Notes: generated by a model not told the origin, from the sequence alone. Shown: positions 30,839 through 43,867, counted from the first letter of the stretch. The stretch is 64,000 nucleotides of DNA from Vinca minor (GCA_026122235.1 JAOCZM010000011.1:5128501-5192500), one strand, 5' to 3'. Numbers and translations are program-made.

Positions 30839-33800
30839 CGCGGGGGGTCATTAGTGATTGTATATATGAGGGTAGTTTTATATTTAACAAGGAAGACAAT
30901 GGGATCTTCTAAATTTCCCATTTTCGTGCTAACTGCAGTATTTCTCTTTATTGCACGGTAAAAAGTGCAGTATAACTGGAAAAACCCGACTTCCTATAAA
31001 TTTTAACACATGGACCAGCTATGTTTGGTATGATTATAAAACTATAACTCTAACAAAATGGATATAGAGAGTTTAAGAGAAAACCTTCGGAGAGTCATAG
31101 CATGAAACAAAATGATTTATAGTTCCACCGAGAAGACCAATGCCATCTGAAATTAATATCTAATCAGCCAGTAATAACAGAAAATATAACATCTCATTAG
31201 CAGGGACGGTTATATAATCAAGATTGGGAAACAAAACTCACCCTCCGTTAGAGTGCCTTTACCGAATTCATCTAATAAGCATAATGATCGAGGTGTTGCA
31301 TGCCTGCAAAGGATGTGGAGTGTATTAGATTCCACTGAAGTGAATAAGAAAAGCACTACTTTTAAGCACATAAATAAATCCCCAGCCTTGCTGCAAGGAG
31401 TCTCTAAAAGTATACCTAAGCATCATGCCCACTTGATGCAAGTCAATCATAAATGTTGATTGTTCAGCTGTCATAAACCTGCTCCCCATAGCGCAAAATA
31501 TCCTATAACACACAAAGTGTTCCGCAAAGTTAGTTTCTTGCCAATTGAAGCAAAACAAAAAGGCTAATTTAAATGTCATCAGTTGGACTCCGGGTTAAAC
31601 AGAAACCTGTCAGTCAAGCCGACAATTGCAGCATCAGCCGGTACAAAACTCCCGATATGAGAAAGGAAAACTATCAAGGCAACCTGAAAGAAGTGTTAAC
31701 TTGTAAGGTTGTAGGACTCTGAATATTGGAAAAAATATGTGATCCAGCTTCTAGGAAAGTCATGCAAAAGAAATACTACTGTAACTGTAACAAATATTTC
31801 AGAATCTCTCCATTAGTTCTTATCGCAGAGGAGACATGAAAATGCGATAGCTCTTCTGATGAACCCTTGCAATAGCTTTTATTTATCAGAAATATTGGTA
31901 ACGGAGAAAGTATATAATACACCATCAAAATAACATTTTGTGAGTTCTGGAAAGCATTGAGGGGATCACAAAATGGAAGGAGACGAAAATCTTCACAAGA
32001 TATGATCTAGAAAATCACCAGCAACAGAACTAGATCAGCCATAAGCAGCAAGACTGACTTGAAAGAACAATGTTCTTTAAGAATTTTGGAAATCTGTAGA
32101 AGCAATAATATCAAAGCGGAGAAGAAACAAAGAAGAGAACTAGAAAGATCTACTTATTGTTTAGAGAATAGACCAAATTTCAGTTTCCAAATTTAGTTTT
32201 CAAAAGGTGAAGCAAATAAGAAAAAGAACAAGAGAGAGAGAGAGAGAGGGTGAGAGAAGCCTATGCTGTTACTCACTTGCTTGATGTAAATACTCTTTCC
32301 TGAATAATTTGGGCCTGTGATGATATTCACCCTTCCTAACAAAAATAAGATCAGAATAGAAAACCAGAGCCGGTTTATGCCAACAAGAACTAATCATTTT
32401 GTAAACTAATTTCTTAGCAAGAAATCTGTAGTTCCAGAACCTTCATCCAGAATCTTAGTGTCATTGGGAATGAATGTATCCACTGTCATCTCCTGCAGAA
32501 CATGTCTGATAAGATAAATTATTGTTACTGCTTCTTGTGTCCAGCTCTGTTAAGGTGGCTTGCTAGATATCAAATAGTGGAGGAGGAGATAAAACAAAAG
32601 AATGTGGTTTAATTCGGAAAATGGTTCTAACCTGCCATTTCGTATTTCAAGCAAGTTGTCTGAGGTCACAATGGGCCTTACATAGTTGTTCTGACGAGCA
32701 ATTAATGCTAAGGACAAAAAACTTGGTGATAACATAAAGTATAGTCAGGATTACTTCAGAGGAAGAAAAATATAAGAGTTGGTTAAGTGAATCTACCAAT
32801 CAAGTTCGGCCGCAAAATTAACAGCTTTCTGCATATGTGATGAGAATTGTAGAATATGAGTAACCAGGTCCCTTATAATTGCTCTCTCCATGTCTAGGAA
32901 AGGAAAATCCAAAGAATGAAAATGAAAAAAGAATCAGTGCATAAATAAAATTACTGCTAATGAGATGCTGAGATGAGTGTGATGTATTAAGCTCTAGGGT
33001 TGATCATTGGAAACTAAAAATTATTATTTTGTATTTTATTTTATTTTTAAACAGGGGACGGGGGATTTGGCCTAATGCCGGTGTCGAACCTAGATGAATA
33101 CCCTGGGCGGAGAGAACTGCCACCACTGGTCCATCTCTCCTGGACTGGAAGCTACAAATTATTGGTTGCTTAGAGCAATGTGGTGAATTAAACAACTTCA
33201 GTCTTCTATATGAGTTATGTAATATAAGATGTCAAGACACCAGTGAATATTTCCAGCCATCAAGTACAAACCAATGGGGACAGGTTGTAGTCTTAAGCTG
33301 CATACCTAAGATTTTGTGATATAAATCTCCTAGAAGGTTATCCAATTCCCGAGTCTTTGCAGTGCGATAGAAGAACTTCTTCGCATCCCCATCCTCATCA
33401 GAGAACTATATGTTTCACAGGAATGTGTAATTCTCATAAGAAGATGGTCACTGGTTGCAGAATAACATATATGTATCTTAGTAAGTCAGTGACACACAGC
33501 AAATTCAAAATCTTGAAGATTTTGTAGCATGCTTTCATCCAGTTTTTCTTGGAAAATGCACATCAAGTAACCTGTATAAAGGATAAGAACTGTTACTGAT
33601 TTGACTTCTAATACCCAAAAAAAAATAACACTTTGACTTTTCACAAAGATCCTTTTCCTTGAAACATGTTTTCCATTAGGGTAATAAAGACCTTTATCAT
33701 ATAAAAGCAATCTAGAAATGTAAGCAGGCACAATGTTACTCTGCAGGAAAGCTGAATCGCTTGAAGAGATTTCAGAAATCTATGATGACATTGGAGAAGT

Positions 33801-36800
33801 GTCGATATTACCTATCTGTTGTATATAGACAATACATGGAATAAACTTATCCCTGGACATATAAGGAAGCCGTGCTAGTTCCAGTGATGAAACCTGTAAA
33901 GGGTGGTAACAGCAAATTAGATGCTACTTGAATTATTATTTTGGCATCCATCCTTGATAAAGAAACCAAAAGTTCATACTTCTTCCAAAAGTTCTGGCAA
34001 CTCCTCATATATCTGCCTCAGCTCGTCCAACTACACTTGAAGGAAGATTTTGAGAACCATAAAGAACAAATAAATATCAGACTGATATGAAACCAAAGAT
34101 GCCTCAGAGCTTTAGAGGTTTCATAAAAATAAGACGCACCTCATCACAAAAACCATCTTTCACAAGTGTCTCATAGCCTTTTTCTTTGCCTCGATTTAGA
34201 TCGACGATGCCAACTACCTACACCATTGGAATTGGACAGAAATCTCCTAAATTAATAACTCGGAGAAAAAGATTTTACCAAATGAAAAAATCAGAGATTG
34301 TTGTTTATGCTAAAACTTACTCTCACATGTGTCTCTGAACTTAATGTAGACTTCTAACAAGAGAGCAAGAACAATATTTATGTTTGGCAGTGGTATGAGG
34401 GACATACCCAGATAATTGAAACTTCCAAACAAGTCAGTCTAAGAATATAAAAGATCATGCAGAGAGGTGAGTGGCATGCATTCAGACAAAAGCATAGCCA
34501 CACTAACAATGAAGCTCCTACTGTTTATCCATTTATTTGGAATTTGAGGTTTAATTACTTGTAAGGAAAAGGGCCGATTGCATCCTGGAGATTAAGTAAT
34601 AAAATAATAATTTAAGTAACTTATAAAGGAAAAATAGCTAACCAATTCATACACATAAGCCAGATCGCTGGAAATGTAAACCTCAGCCTGCAACAAATGC
34701 AAAAATCTATAAGTGGCTATGTTATTAGATGTCAAGATTTCTGTAATTGAGTAGAGATTGATATGATACCTTCTCTAGAATATCCAACTTCAAGTGGTAC
34801 ATTTGTTCTTGAAGAGTTTCAGAAATGCCTACTTCAAAGATTTTGTTGATATGAAGGAGAGAACAAATGCTCTACAAAAGAAAAGTATAAAGCCTCATAT
34901 TGAAACTCAGAATTACTACAAAGGGGGTCCATAAACAGAAAAAAATACAGACATGAGTATGATAACAGTAATAGCATTCAAGGATGTCAAAGCACAGCCA
35001 AATGATAAATAATCAAAATTGCAATGTGACAGGATTCTGTGGTGAGAACCGACAAAATGGTAGCATCTTCACACTATCAGGGATAGAAGGATGAAACTAC
35101 CTTTACATAAGCTGTCCAGTCGCCACTAGTGCACAAAGCACTTGGGGAGTTGAACTTCTTCAAAGACAAATGAGAAGCTACAATGTCAGGATATCCCAGA
35201 ATAAAACAGCCTGGGATACTATGAAGATGGGTAATTCTGGTGCCAGAAATAGTCCGACAGTAAGAAACTTCTAATTATCTAATTGAAGAGATATTAGGCA
35301 GCTTCACAGAAATATATCTATCAGGGAAAGAGATTACTGAAACAGTTGGTAGTAATTGGCATCCACTGGTTATTCATAAAACAGATCTTGAAATGTGTTG
35401 CTTATGATCATAAGGAAACAAGGTTAGGTACTTGACCTTCAGAATGTGAGGAATATCTTTAACAGACTTCAATGTTTCGCGCAAGGAAACTGAAAGTTCT
35501 TCGGCATAATAGAAGAATGATATCTTGATTTGTCAAAGAATCACTCCTACTTCAATTGGTATTCAAAGTTTTATGCAAAATATCTCTACAGCATATCCTC
35601 CTCAAGTAAATTTCAATTTAGGGCCTGAATTTTTCTGAACCATCTTAAACAAAATTAAAGAATATTTCATTCAGCAGTTCAAAGATCAAAATAAATATTG
35701 GAAACGGCAGTTGTTCAGCAAGGATACAGCATTAAAACGTCTGTTCAAGCTGTCAATGTCAAGTATAGGCCTGAGGAACCAGCTCCTAAAACAAATCAAG
35801 TTGTTAGAATCAAGGTGTCACCAATAACCATGAGATGTCATTAGCTAGTGCATCAGATTCTAATATGCTAACTAACCTCAAGAGACGTCTACCAATTGGT
35901 GTTACGCACTGAAATAAGCATAAAAAAATTAGTCCATTAAGAAATGGGGAACAAGTTGTGGTACAAGCAGTAAAATGGAAACAGCATGTTCAAACCTTAT
36001 TCATCATCCCAAAAACAGAGAAACTGCACTTTAGAATCGTTAGTACATGTCCATTACAAGTCAAAACATCCCAAAAGTGAATCAGCATTTACCCTTCTTT
36101 AGCTCTACCAATCCCCATATGGCTTGGATGCTTGTCTATTTGAAATATTTGCAATGCCTCATGCGCAGCTGAATCAACTTTGAGAAACTTGTTCCTGGAT
36201 TATCATGTAAGTACAGCATTCAATTCAAGTTTTTGATGAAAAAATAGCAGATAAGAGTAAAGGTACCAATAGATAGAAGACAAAGTATGACTGGATACAG
36301 TGAAATCTCAGTGACCGAATCAATTGCAATGGACAAATTTCCACATTCTTTTTGTTCAAGGGTATCTACAATTCTTTCATTCTCTAAAATTGCTAAAAGT
36401 CCTCCACTTGCACGAACTTGGACCTCGCTTTGGACATCCATCATAGAATTCAGCTAAAGTTACAGAAAAAGAATAGTTAATAGAACTTCCACAAGTTTTC
36501 TGCAGCAGCTGTCCAGCGGAAAATGAAAATGAGAGTAAAAAAGAAAACAAGCCAACTGAAGTACATGCATGCTGTACCTTTTTAACTACCTTATTGCTCA
36601 AAACATCCGAAATTTAACCGAACAGTGGTGATTAAAGCGGAGAAGCCATTCTCCATGATCACCAATCTATTTCATTTTATTAGAAAATACATATAGGATG
36701 TGAGGGCCCTGATTGCATAAGAAAACTTCAATTATACTTGTCTGTCTTCTTCTATTCAATCATTTCGGTGCATCTGAGGCAGCACATAGCAGTTTACCAT

Positions 36801-39447
36801 TTTGTTAAAAATTCAACATGCATGGAAGATTGAACTCCTATCTATAATATTTAAAGTTAACTGAGAGTTAACAGGTAACTTCCAGCAACCATATTTTCAA
36901 CGGATTGCAATAAGCTAAACACATGAGAATATGCATTTATTCTCTCTTCTCACTTCTCACTTTAAGTTTAAGTCACTCAACATTCTCTATCTTACCTACC
37001 CACATGCCACACCTCTCTTTTCGTTCACAGATGTTATACTAGTATGCTTCACGACGAAAGCAGAAGTGCTGGGTCTCTTTCCCAGTGCATGTGTCTGTTT
37101 GTAAGTTAGACAAGGATTTAAATGCGTTCATTCCAACAGAAGGAATAAAGCAGAATATTACAAGAGACAAGAAAAATCAACGTGAGACTCAAACAAGAGA
37201 GAATCAGACTTACAAAAGAGATTCTTTCTTTGATGTTCCACCCATCGTCCATCCCTGTTACACGTAGATACATCAATCTGGCAATGGAGAGGGCATCAGA
37301 TAACTCAATCATGAATTAACAAAAATTACAAAATATCATTAAAAAGATGCGTAGTAGAGAGGAGGAGAAAGGGACTACAGTATCAAAGGATACAATAAGA
37401 ATACAGTTAACAAAAGAAATATAGAGTATATTGGCACATATCCAGTTAGCCACCTTGAAACCACAGCAATCAATTAACAAGTGCAAACTCATACAATTTA
37501 TGAACAATAGAATCCAAATGTTTATGTTTGCCTCAAGGGTAAGAGTAGATTTAGGCATTTAAATGTAAATATTTTCAATATTGAGTCCATTTCATATCCA
37601 GCAGAGGAAAAAGGAGGAAACCTTCTTGCGTCATGCTTTCTGATTTTTACTTTTAATAATAGCCTATGAATTATTATAAGAAGCAAATGAACTCATTTGT
37701 GCGCATGCTTCAAAAATACTGTCATATAAATAGTCATACAGGAAATGGAACATTGTGCAAACTAGTTTCAAGCTAGAGGTTTGCTGTAAGGTCCCTTTAA
37801 ATTATTCAGAGATCAACATAACTAGCGAAGCAGGTGGTAAATGCAATATCTTCTGCACAAGATATACCTGTGCCATGCTTGCTCATAGCTGAATAATGAA
37901 CTTTTGACTAGCTTTACAACAGAAGCCTCATTTGTTCCCTCTGCATAATTTGATGGTATAAATAAAAGCTATGACAAAAAGAATGTTAATAAGTTGCTAA
38001 TTTACTGAGCAGCATACCATTTTTTTCTAATGCAGCCAACAAGCGTTCTTCACTTTTGGTGCTTGTATAAATGATGGAGGGCTTAGCTTGATATTTTACT
38101 GAACCAAAGGCACATAAATATAACATCCATTTTCCATGAATCAAATAACAAAAAGAAAATTTCAGGCACAAGACCAATGAACCAACGGGAATACTAACGT
38201 GAGATTTCTAAACAGAAATATATATAAGAAACCATACATAGTTTCTGTTCCTAGTGGAGTAAAAATTCATACCCATATCAATTAGCGGGAAATCTTCTCC
38301 ATCTTCACAAAATTCTAGCACATTGAGTTGCCGGACACTGGAATCATAATAGGAAACTCCAATTCTGAAGGTTCATATTAGTTGTTAAAAACTGCCTCAA
38401 TTTAGTTTACAAACAGATTCAGTAAACTCCAGCTCTAATAACAATTATAGCCACCATTAAAATTATTAGCATAATGGAGAATCAGCAGGTAGTGACATTT
38501 TTAAACGCGCACCTCTCGCCTTGCTTGACGCAAGCCATGAAAACCTACATGTAAAGACACATTAAGTTAAGATTGTGTAAGGATTATCAATCTCAGCCAA
38601 TAGAATAGATAATTAGATTTTTTTTGTTTTTGATGTATAGATACGTACTTTGATAATTAACTTAAAAACTTTCAATATATTGGTCTATATTAGTTAAAAC
38701 AAAACATACAAATAGGCGAACATTTCATAAAAACCAGCTCCAGATTTTAATTAACCTCAATTTAATCAGCTTATACATTGTTTGAACCTTCGTATTTATG
38801 CATGCGAATAGTTCTACAATATTTATCTGCCTATTTTACCAATAAAATCTGCACCAATTACACTATCAATCGCATGCCTTCCTGGAGCAGCAACAGAAAT
38901 CAGTGAGACACAACAAGAAGAAGAACAAATATTTTAATAAAAAACAAAAATCCTCCTCTGGTAAAGCTTACCGTTAGAAGCGATGTATTTCCTTCATTAT
39001 TATTTCTCCTATACTGCATTTTCCTTTACTCAAACTAGCACTAGAGGCTGATTTAATAGATTTTACAGTTCACAGTCCCAAATTTAACAGCTACTTCAAA
39101 CAACAGAAATACACTGCTAAATAGTAGAAGATTATTAATTTGCATGTCTTAGAAAGCAAAAATTAATAATATGAGTATGAACTACAGTTCTTCAATGAAA
39201 ATTAGTCGATTGAATCTCAATCTAGCACTAGAGGCTGATTTCATAGATTTTACAGTAACTCCGAACAACAGAAATACACGGCTAAATAGTAGAAGAAAAT
39301 TATTTTCATGTCTCGGAAAGCAAAAATTGATCAGATGACTATGAACCACGGTTCTGTGATGAACATTATTCGATTGAATTTCGATTGTGCAAAAATTGAG
39401 AATTGACTTACCTGCGATGCAGCCTCAGTTTCGTCGACTTCTTCCAT
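28402..39447 (-). CDS. MSH5: MSH5, meiotic MutS homologue, complete
   Basis: Thirty-four exons were placed by splice sites: 39447-39412, 38544-38513, 38364-38273, 38098-38018, 37940-37868, 37277-37214, 36453-36299, 36194-36093, 36023-35996, 35908-35877, 35785-35728, 35523-35437, 35157-35101, 34871-34770, 34687-34643, 34217-34140, 34030-33980, 33893-33812, 33571-33498, 33405-33306, 32893-32797, 32721-32632, 32505-32441, 32335-32277, 31683-31607, 31502-31416, 31303-31242, 31146-31085, 30347-30294, 30199-30114, 29924-29893, 29796-29773, 29053-28938, 28488-28402. They sum to 2427 nt with no phase conflict (808 residues; plant MSH5 is about this size). Walker A TGPNYSGKS is in exon 24, Walker B SLCLLDEFGKGT in exon 27, and MTAEQSTFMIDLHQVGMM in exon 26. 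There is no MutS domain I, as expected for MSH5. With MSH4 it stabilises meiotic recombination intermediates for class I crossovers. The start is MEEVDETEAASQ. FAH copy 2 is convergent. Confidence 0.97.
28703..28876. mobile_element. hAT-type MITE in MSH5 intron 33
   Basis: The termini are CAGGGACGGATC and the inverted GGATCCGTCACTG. Perfect 8-bp duplications ATTAAAAG lie at 28695-28702 and 28877-28884. The interior repeats AATGACCC(C/T)AGTGA words. The 8-bp duplication and CAGGG end fit the hAT superfamily. Confidence 0.85.
30807..30836. repeat. TG microsatellite in MSH5 intron 28
   Basis: About 15 TG units in uninterrupted tandem, inside the intron between exons at 31085 and 30347. Confidence 0.95.
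33026..33146 (-). mobile_element. tRNA-derived SINE in MSH5 intron 20
   Basis: On the minus strand: A-box-like TGGACCAGTGGTGGCAG, B-box-like TAGGTTCGACACC, then an AT-rich tail. Flanking 17-bp duplications with two mismatches (GGAAACTAAAAATTATT at 33009-33025 and GGAAGCTACAAATTATT at 33147-33163) support an old insertion. Confidence 0.75.
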
Positions 39448-39842
39448 CGGAGAAAGGAATCACAAATTTTCTAGGTTTTTCGAAAATCCTGTGCGAGAAG
39501 TAGAAAACGAAGGTGAAAATTGGAAAGAAAACGAAGTGCTCGTGATGGAATGAAGGTGGAGATGAGTCTGATAAAGCTCCGATAGCAGTTATAGTTCCTT
39601 CCCGCCTTTGGAAAAAGGGAGAATCGGTTTTGAAGGTGTCGTATTTGTGATCTTGGATCCGGACTGGACCGACCTCCTATACTATGAATTATAGCCCATA
39701 ATTTGGATGACCCAGTTATAATCTAATTATTCAGCCCAAAAAAACAAGTTACAATCTAACTATGAATGGGCCTCCAGCATTCGTTCTTCTTAGAAAGATG
39801 ATGGATTTTGCGTATCCAGTGCGAGCAAATTAATCATTTTAT
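39448..39842 (-). promoter_or_regulatory. Presumed MSH5 5' region
   Basis: Directly upstream of the MSH5 start on the minus strand. It includes GAATGGGCC near 39.765 kb and TGGGCC-type words that resemble site II promoter elements of dividing plant tissue. No TATA box is evident. The region ends at a SINE, so the promoter is probably short. Confidence 0.3.
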
Positions 39843-40060
39843 AACCGAGCTCTGCTGTTGACGAGTGTTCGATTTCTTCGGAGAAAACGACTCTTGTGGA
39901 AATTTTTCCGTGGTGGTAGGGCTCCAATCACAAAGAACAGTATGGGTTATACCCTACCCCGCTAGCGCTCACGCAACGTGCCAAATCGCAGGTCGAGTTC
40001 GGAGTAGTCACCACGTGGTGGACACCGGATACCCCTCGAGGTGAACCAAAAAAAAAATAA
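39843..40060 (+). mobile_element. SINE family D
   Basis: Ends in an A-rich tail (GAACCAAAAAAAAAA) and is flanked by 12-bp duplications TAATCATTTTAT at 39831-39842 and 40061-40072. Internal words CCCCGCTAGCG, TCACCACGTGGTGGACACCGG and a B-box-like GTGTTCGATTTC also occur in the two copies within YSL intron 1 (53.2 and 53.8 kb). Confidence 0.8.
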
Positions 40061-40257
40061 TAATCATTTTATTTAACCATATATACTTGATCTTAAAAAT
40101 GACGTATTCACTAATTTTACTACGGAATAATAGATGCATCGGAGCTTCTTTCACCAGAAATTTCCAATTTGACTGCACCCTTTCTCTCAAATAGTTCACT
40201 TTTCATGGAATCTACGATTAAAAGCTACGATTAGAAGTTTCAACAAGAAATTCTATC

Positions 40258-40435
40258 ATCAAAGGTGTCCTAACCCAGTGGGGCAGGCGCCTACCCACGA
40301 CCAAGGTCGTGGGTTCGATATCCTCCGTCTGCGTGCGGCAAGCTTTAATCTCCATTTTTAGAGCTATCTTCTCCTCGTCTGAGGCAGTTCTCTCTCCCCT
40401 ATATAGGGCAACCGCCCAATCGGATTTCAAAAAAA
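40258..40435 (+). mobile_element. SINE family B
   Basis: A-box-like CCTAACCCAGTGGGGCAGG and B-box-like GTGGGTTCGATATCC are followed by an A tail. Target duplications of 16 bp with one mismatch flank it (AACAAGAAATTCTATC at 40242-40257 and AACAAGAAACTCTATC at 40436-40451). The family recurs at 45.22 kb. Confidence 0.8.
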
Positions 40436-40687
40436 AACAAGAAACTCTATCTAATATAGTCACTGACAAAAAAAATGGTACATTGAATTTTCCAAAATTT
40501 CCACCCAATTCTGTCAACTGACTTAACTTGGCCAAAAAAAAAGAAAAAAAAAATCACTACTATTCACATCTTACAACCAAAAGGGGGAACATCGGCTGCT
40601 CTTGCTTCCAAACATAAATGGTACAAAATCTTGATTGAAAAGAATCAGCTGTATCATCATATCTATGAGTGATTCTTCATGGTGTAT

Positions 40688-41525
40688 CTATCTACTTACA
40701 CAAACATGTAGAGTTCTCCTCCTCTTCCGATTCAAGGTGATTTCTTCTGGCTGCCTTTGCCACAAATAGTTGGTAGCTTCAATCCACCTTGGATTAACCA
40801 AAAACTTTTTCTCCCGTATGGCCCAATGAGACTTTTGGGTGCCAGCATCCAAAGAGACTACGTGAGTAACTGATGGATCAATTTCTGTTGTGCACGTAGC
40901 TCCTAGCTGTCCTGCTATCCTCCTCCACAGGTGATGATTTTCTGCTTGAAATTGTGTAGGAAAAACACGGCTAAAGACAACCTTGCAACCATTTAATGCT
41001 TCTTTCTTCACAGTTTCTTTGGTGCTTATTTTCTTAAAAAGTTATCAACCATAATCTGAAACTGAACCTATGCTTAAGCAGATAACAGTTAAGGCATGTT
41101 CAAAGACGGAAAAAAAGGCAGTACAAGGGGACAAAATAGGAAAGAGCAGAAGAGTGTCATCAGAAACAAAATGGCAGAAATGGGAGAAGATATTTTGCAC
41201 AAAAATTCTGTGGTATACCTGCCTCACATCCCGGTTCATTAGACTCTCCTTGTGCTCCTGTACACAAAGACCTGAATGACAACTTTGAATGACAAAATCT
41301 AGTAGGAACTAAAAATCCGACAGATGTAAGACCTACAGGGTCGAAAAAGATACTGTGGATCCTCTGCAAAACCCTGAGTGTGGTGGCAAGGGCTCCATCA
41401 GTCTCACTTTCATCACTTTTTGTTTGGGACAGTGATTTACAACTGAAACCAAATTGACAACAACTTGAAGCAAATAAATGATATCTGTCCATCAATATCA
41501 AGTTATCCTTGTGTTTCTCCCATAC
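40688..41525 (-). pseudogene. CPL4-like C-terminal gene fragment (BRCT domain), 5' part absent
   Basis: Three spliceable exons: 41525-41337 (VWEKHKDNLILMDRYHLFAS to RIHSIFFDP), 41257-41219 (EHKESLMNRDVRQ) and 41032-40688 (KISTKETVKKEALNGCKVVF, then a BRCT domain with FSRVFPTQFQAENHHLW, GATCTTEIDPSVTHVVSLDA and FLVNPRWIEATNYLWQ). This is the C-terminal third of a plant CTD phosphatase-like protein of the CPL3/CPL4 type, nearest CPL4 by memory. Such enzymes dephosphorylate the RNA polymerase II CTD. The catalytic FCP1-type domain with its DLDHT motif was not found upstream up to 51.9 kb, so this is probably a truncated duplicate; a very long repeat-filled intron is the alternative. Introns are kept, so it is not a retrocopy. 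The frame is open to a stop at 40688. Confidence 0.8.
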
Positions 41526-43122
41526 CTAGATCATTGAGCAACAAAATTATTGGCTTTCTAGCAAGTAGACAGATTAAAGCTTTTCTATAGAATATTTGCT
41601 TCAATGTCACAACATAAAGGCCGTAATGAATTAATAAAGATCCAAAAATTCAGAAACCCTGTGAAAGATTCAACATCAGACATCCATAGAGCAGTAAAAA
41701 GAGAAGGTTTACAGTTTGGCAGGCCACCTTTCAGAACAGACTGTAACTGCTGCACTAAAGAGGCATTGAACTCAGTTGAATTAAAGTGAGCATATGTAAC
41801 AGCTGTAAATTAGAAGCTTCATTTTCAGCTAGATACACACTTCGAAAATACTTCTTAGTTCTAAAAGCTTTCTAAAAAAAAACTCTGCTTTGCAAAATTT
41901 CTGGTATTCGCCAACAGTCCTTATTCTAATTCGCCGGTGGAACTGTTTTTGTGCAAACAAGTTCTACGTTGCCGTTGTATACTGGGAGACAGACGCTTCA
42001 CGAAACAAGCTCTACGCTTGTTTTTCCCTAATGAACACACGTGTTTTTCCCTAATAAACACCTGTTCATTGTTTTTATCATCAGTAAATATCTGTTTTTG
42101 TTTAGTTTTGTATCTTTCAGTTGTTAAATTGGTTATTGCCAACATCTATTTCCTGATGTCTCCGTTAATCATCAAGATTAATGATGCGTACATTTTTTTC
42201 TTGTGTTCATATCAGTGTGATGGTGTTGTTACTTGGAATAGTTACCATCCTGATGCTGCCGGAAAGGGAGGAATGTCCTCCTCTCTTCGTTTTTATCAAG
42301 TGGACGGATTGGGTTTAATCCAATTATGAAGGATGAATCGGTTTGGGAGACTCAGATGATGGTGATGTTAGAATTTGTTTCTGTAACTACTGATAGTAAT
42401 ACTTTCAAGGATGTGGCTGATTTTTTTCTGTTGGCGTGGTCGCTTGTTCACTACACAGAGCGGTTTTCAGCTGATCTCCCCTCCTATTTCTATGGTTTTT
42501 GAAAGTTTGCATATAAGAACTCTAGCAATTGTGGAAGACATCTGGTTTGAATGTAACCCCGGTTTTATTTTTTGGGTTATGGAGTCTATTTGTAAAGGCA
42601 TATTACTGAGTATCTTAGAAAATATGTTATTTAGAATTTGCTATGCCCATAAGTCAAGTAATGCTCTGCGCTTCTTTTCAAATGGTAGGGGATCCATCAG
42701 AATCCACCTCTCTAATGTAATTCTTAATATGATATAACCTTTTTCTTTTAAAAAAAATCAATATACGGGTGCACCCACCTTCCCTTCCCGATTCTTAACG
42801 AAGAGAACCAAAGTCTGAATATATGTCACACGTCAAAGATAGTTCTCCAGATAGTCTGAATTGGTATAGTTTTCTAATTATGTTGTAGGAGAAATAGAAG
42901 AACCACTATTAATCCTCATTTTAAAAAGAAAAAAATCATCGCTTATAAAGTCCCTTAATTTTCTAGTACGCTATCTCTGCTGTATATTTTTAGGAATTTA
43001 ATGTGTTAGCAACTCAGCACAAATTAAATCACTCCTCCGAAAAAATTGATTTAAAATATTAAAATTTGCACAAATTGAGCAGGAATTACTTTATCCAATG
43101 TTAAATATCTCATATCGACTAG
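41526..43122. other. Intergenic stretch with an unidentified open segment
   Basis: A plus-strand segment near 42.22-42.33 kb reads CDGVVTWNSYHPDAAGKGGM. After a stop, a further frame (MKDESVWETQMMVMLEFVSV, about 42.33-42.51 kb) follows. I do not recognise either; they may be remnants of one gene or mobile element. The rest is AT-rich without motifs. Confidence 0.3.
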
Positions 43123-43867
43123 TAGGGGTGTTCATGGTTCGGTTTGGTTCGGTTTATACATTTTTCAAACCAAACCGAAATATTCGGTTTGAAAATTTTG
43201 AAACCAATCCAAACTATTTAAAATCTCAAACCGATGTGTTCGGTTTGGTTTGGATTGGTTTGGTTGCTCAGTTTTGCAAAACACAAAAATATTGATTATA
43301 ATGTTTAAAAAAAATTTTATTTAATTAGTTAGTTGCTAAAAATATTTTTTAAAAAAATATGCCTATTATTTTTTCAAGGTAAACACAATAAAGAAAACAA
43401 AATAATAAAACATAAATTCTTGTTCTTGATCCTTGCACTTCAAACAAATTACTTCAAAATCATCCTACAAGAAAAAAACAAAAAAACAAAAATTACATAA
43501 TTATTAGTTCAAAATAGTGAAATACAATAAAATCTTTTGGTAAATCTAAAATCGCATACCAAATGATGACTTTTTAATCTCTTGGTTTAACACTTGAAGA
43601 ACTTGCACTTGAAAATTCTAGAATGAGATACAACAGTTAGCAATTATACTAGAAAAATCATTTTAAGGAAAAATATATTTTATTGCAAAAAATTCCTTTA
43701 ATATATATTATATATATTCGGTTTGGTTTGGTTTGGTTTATAATTTTTTTTAAACCAAACCAAAAATTCGGTTTTAATTTAGCTCACATCGAAACCAGTC
43801 CAATGCATCGCTCAAACCGAAAATTCGGTTTGGATTGGTCGGTTTTGATTTTTCTTGAACACCCCTA
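43123..43867. mobile_element. hAT-type non-autonomous element
   Basis: The 745-bp element has termini TAGGGGTGTTCA and TGAACACCCCTA, with subterminal GGTTTGGTTCGGTTT repeats on both sides. It is flanked by 8-bp duplications TCGACTAG (43115-43122) and TCGATTAG (43868-43875) with one mismatch. No transposase is encoded. Confidence 0.88.

Noticed and set aside
30734..30961. Frame containing a run of alternating C and V residues
   Set aside because: It translates the (TG)n microsatellite in an MSH5 intron.
42200..42740. Endogenous pararetrovirus fragment
   Set aside because: No movement-protein, coat zinc-knuckle, protease or reverse-transcriptase motif could be seen in any frame.
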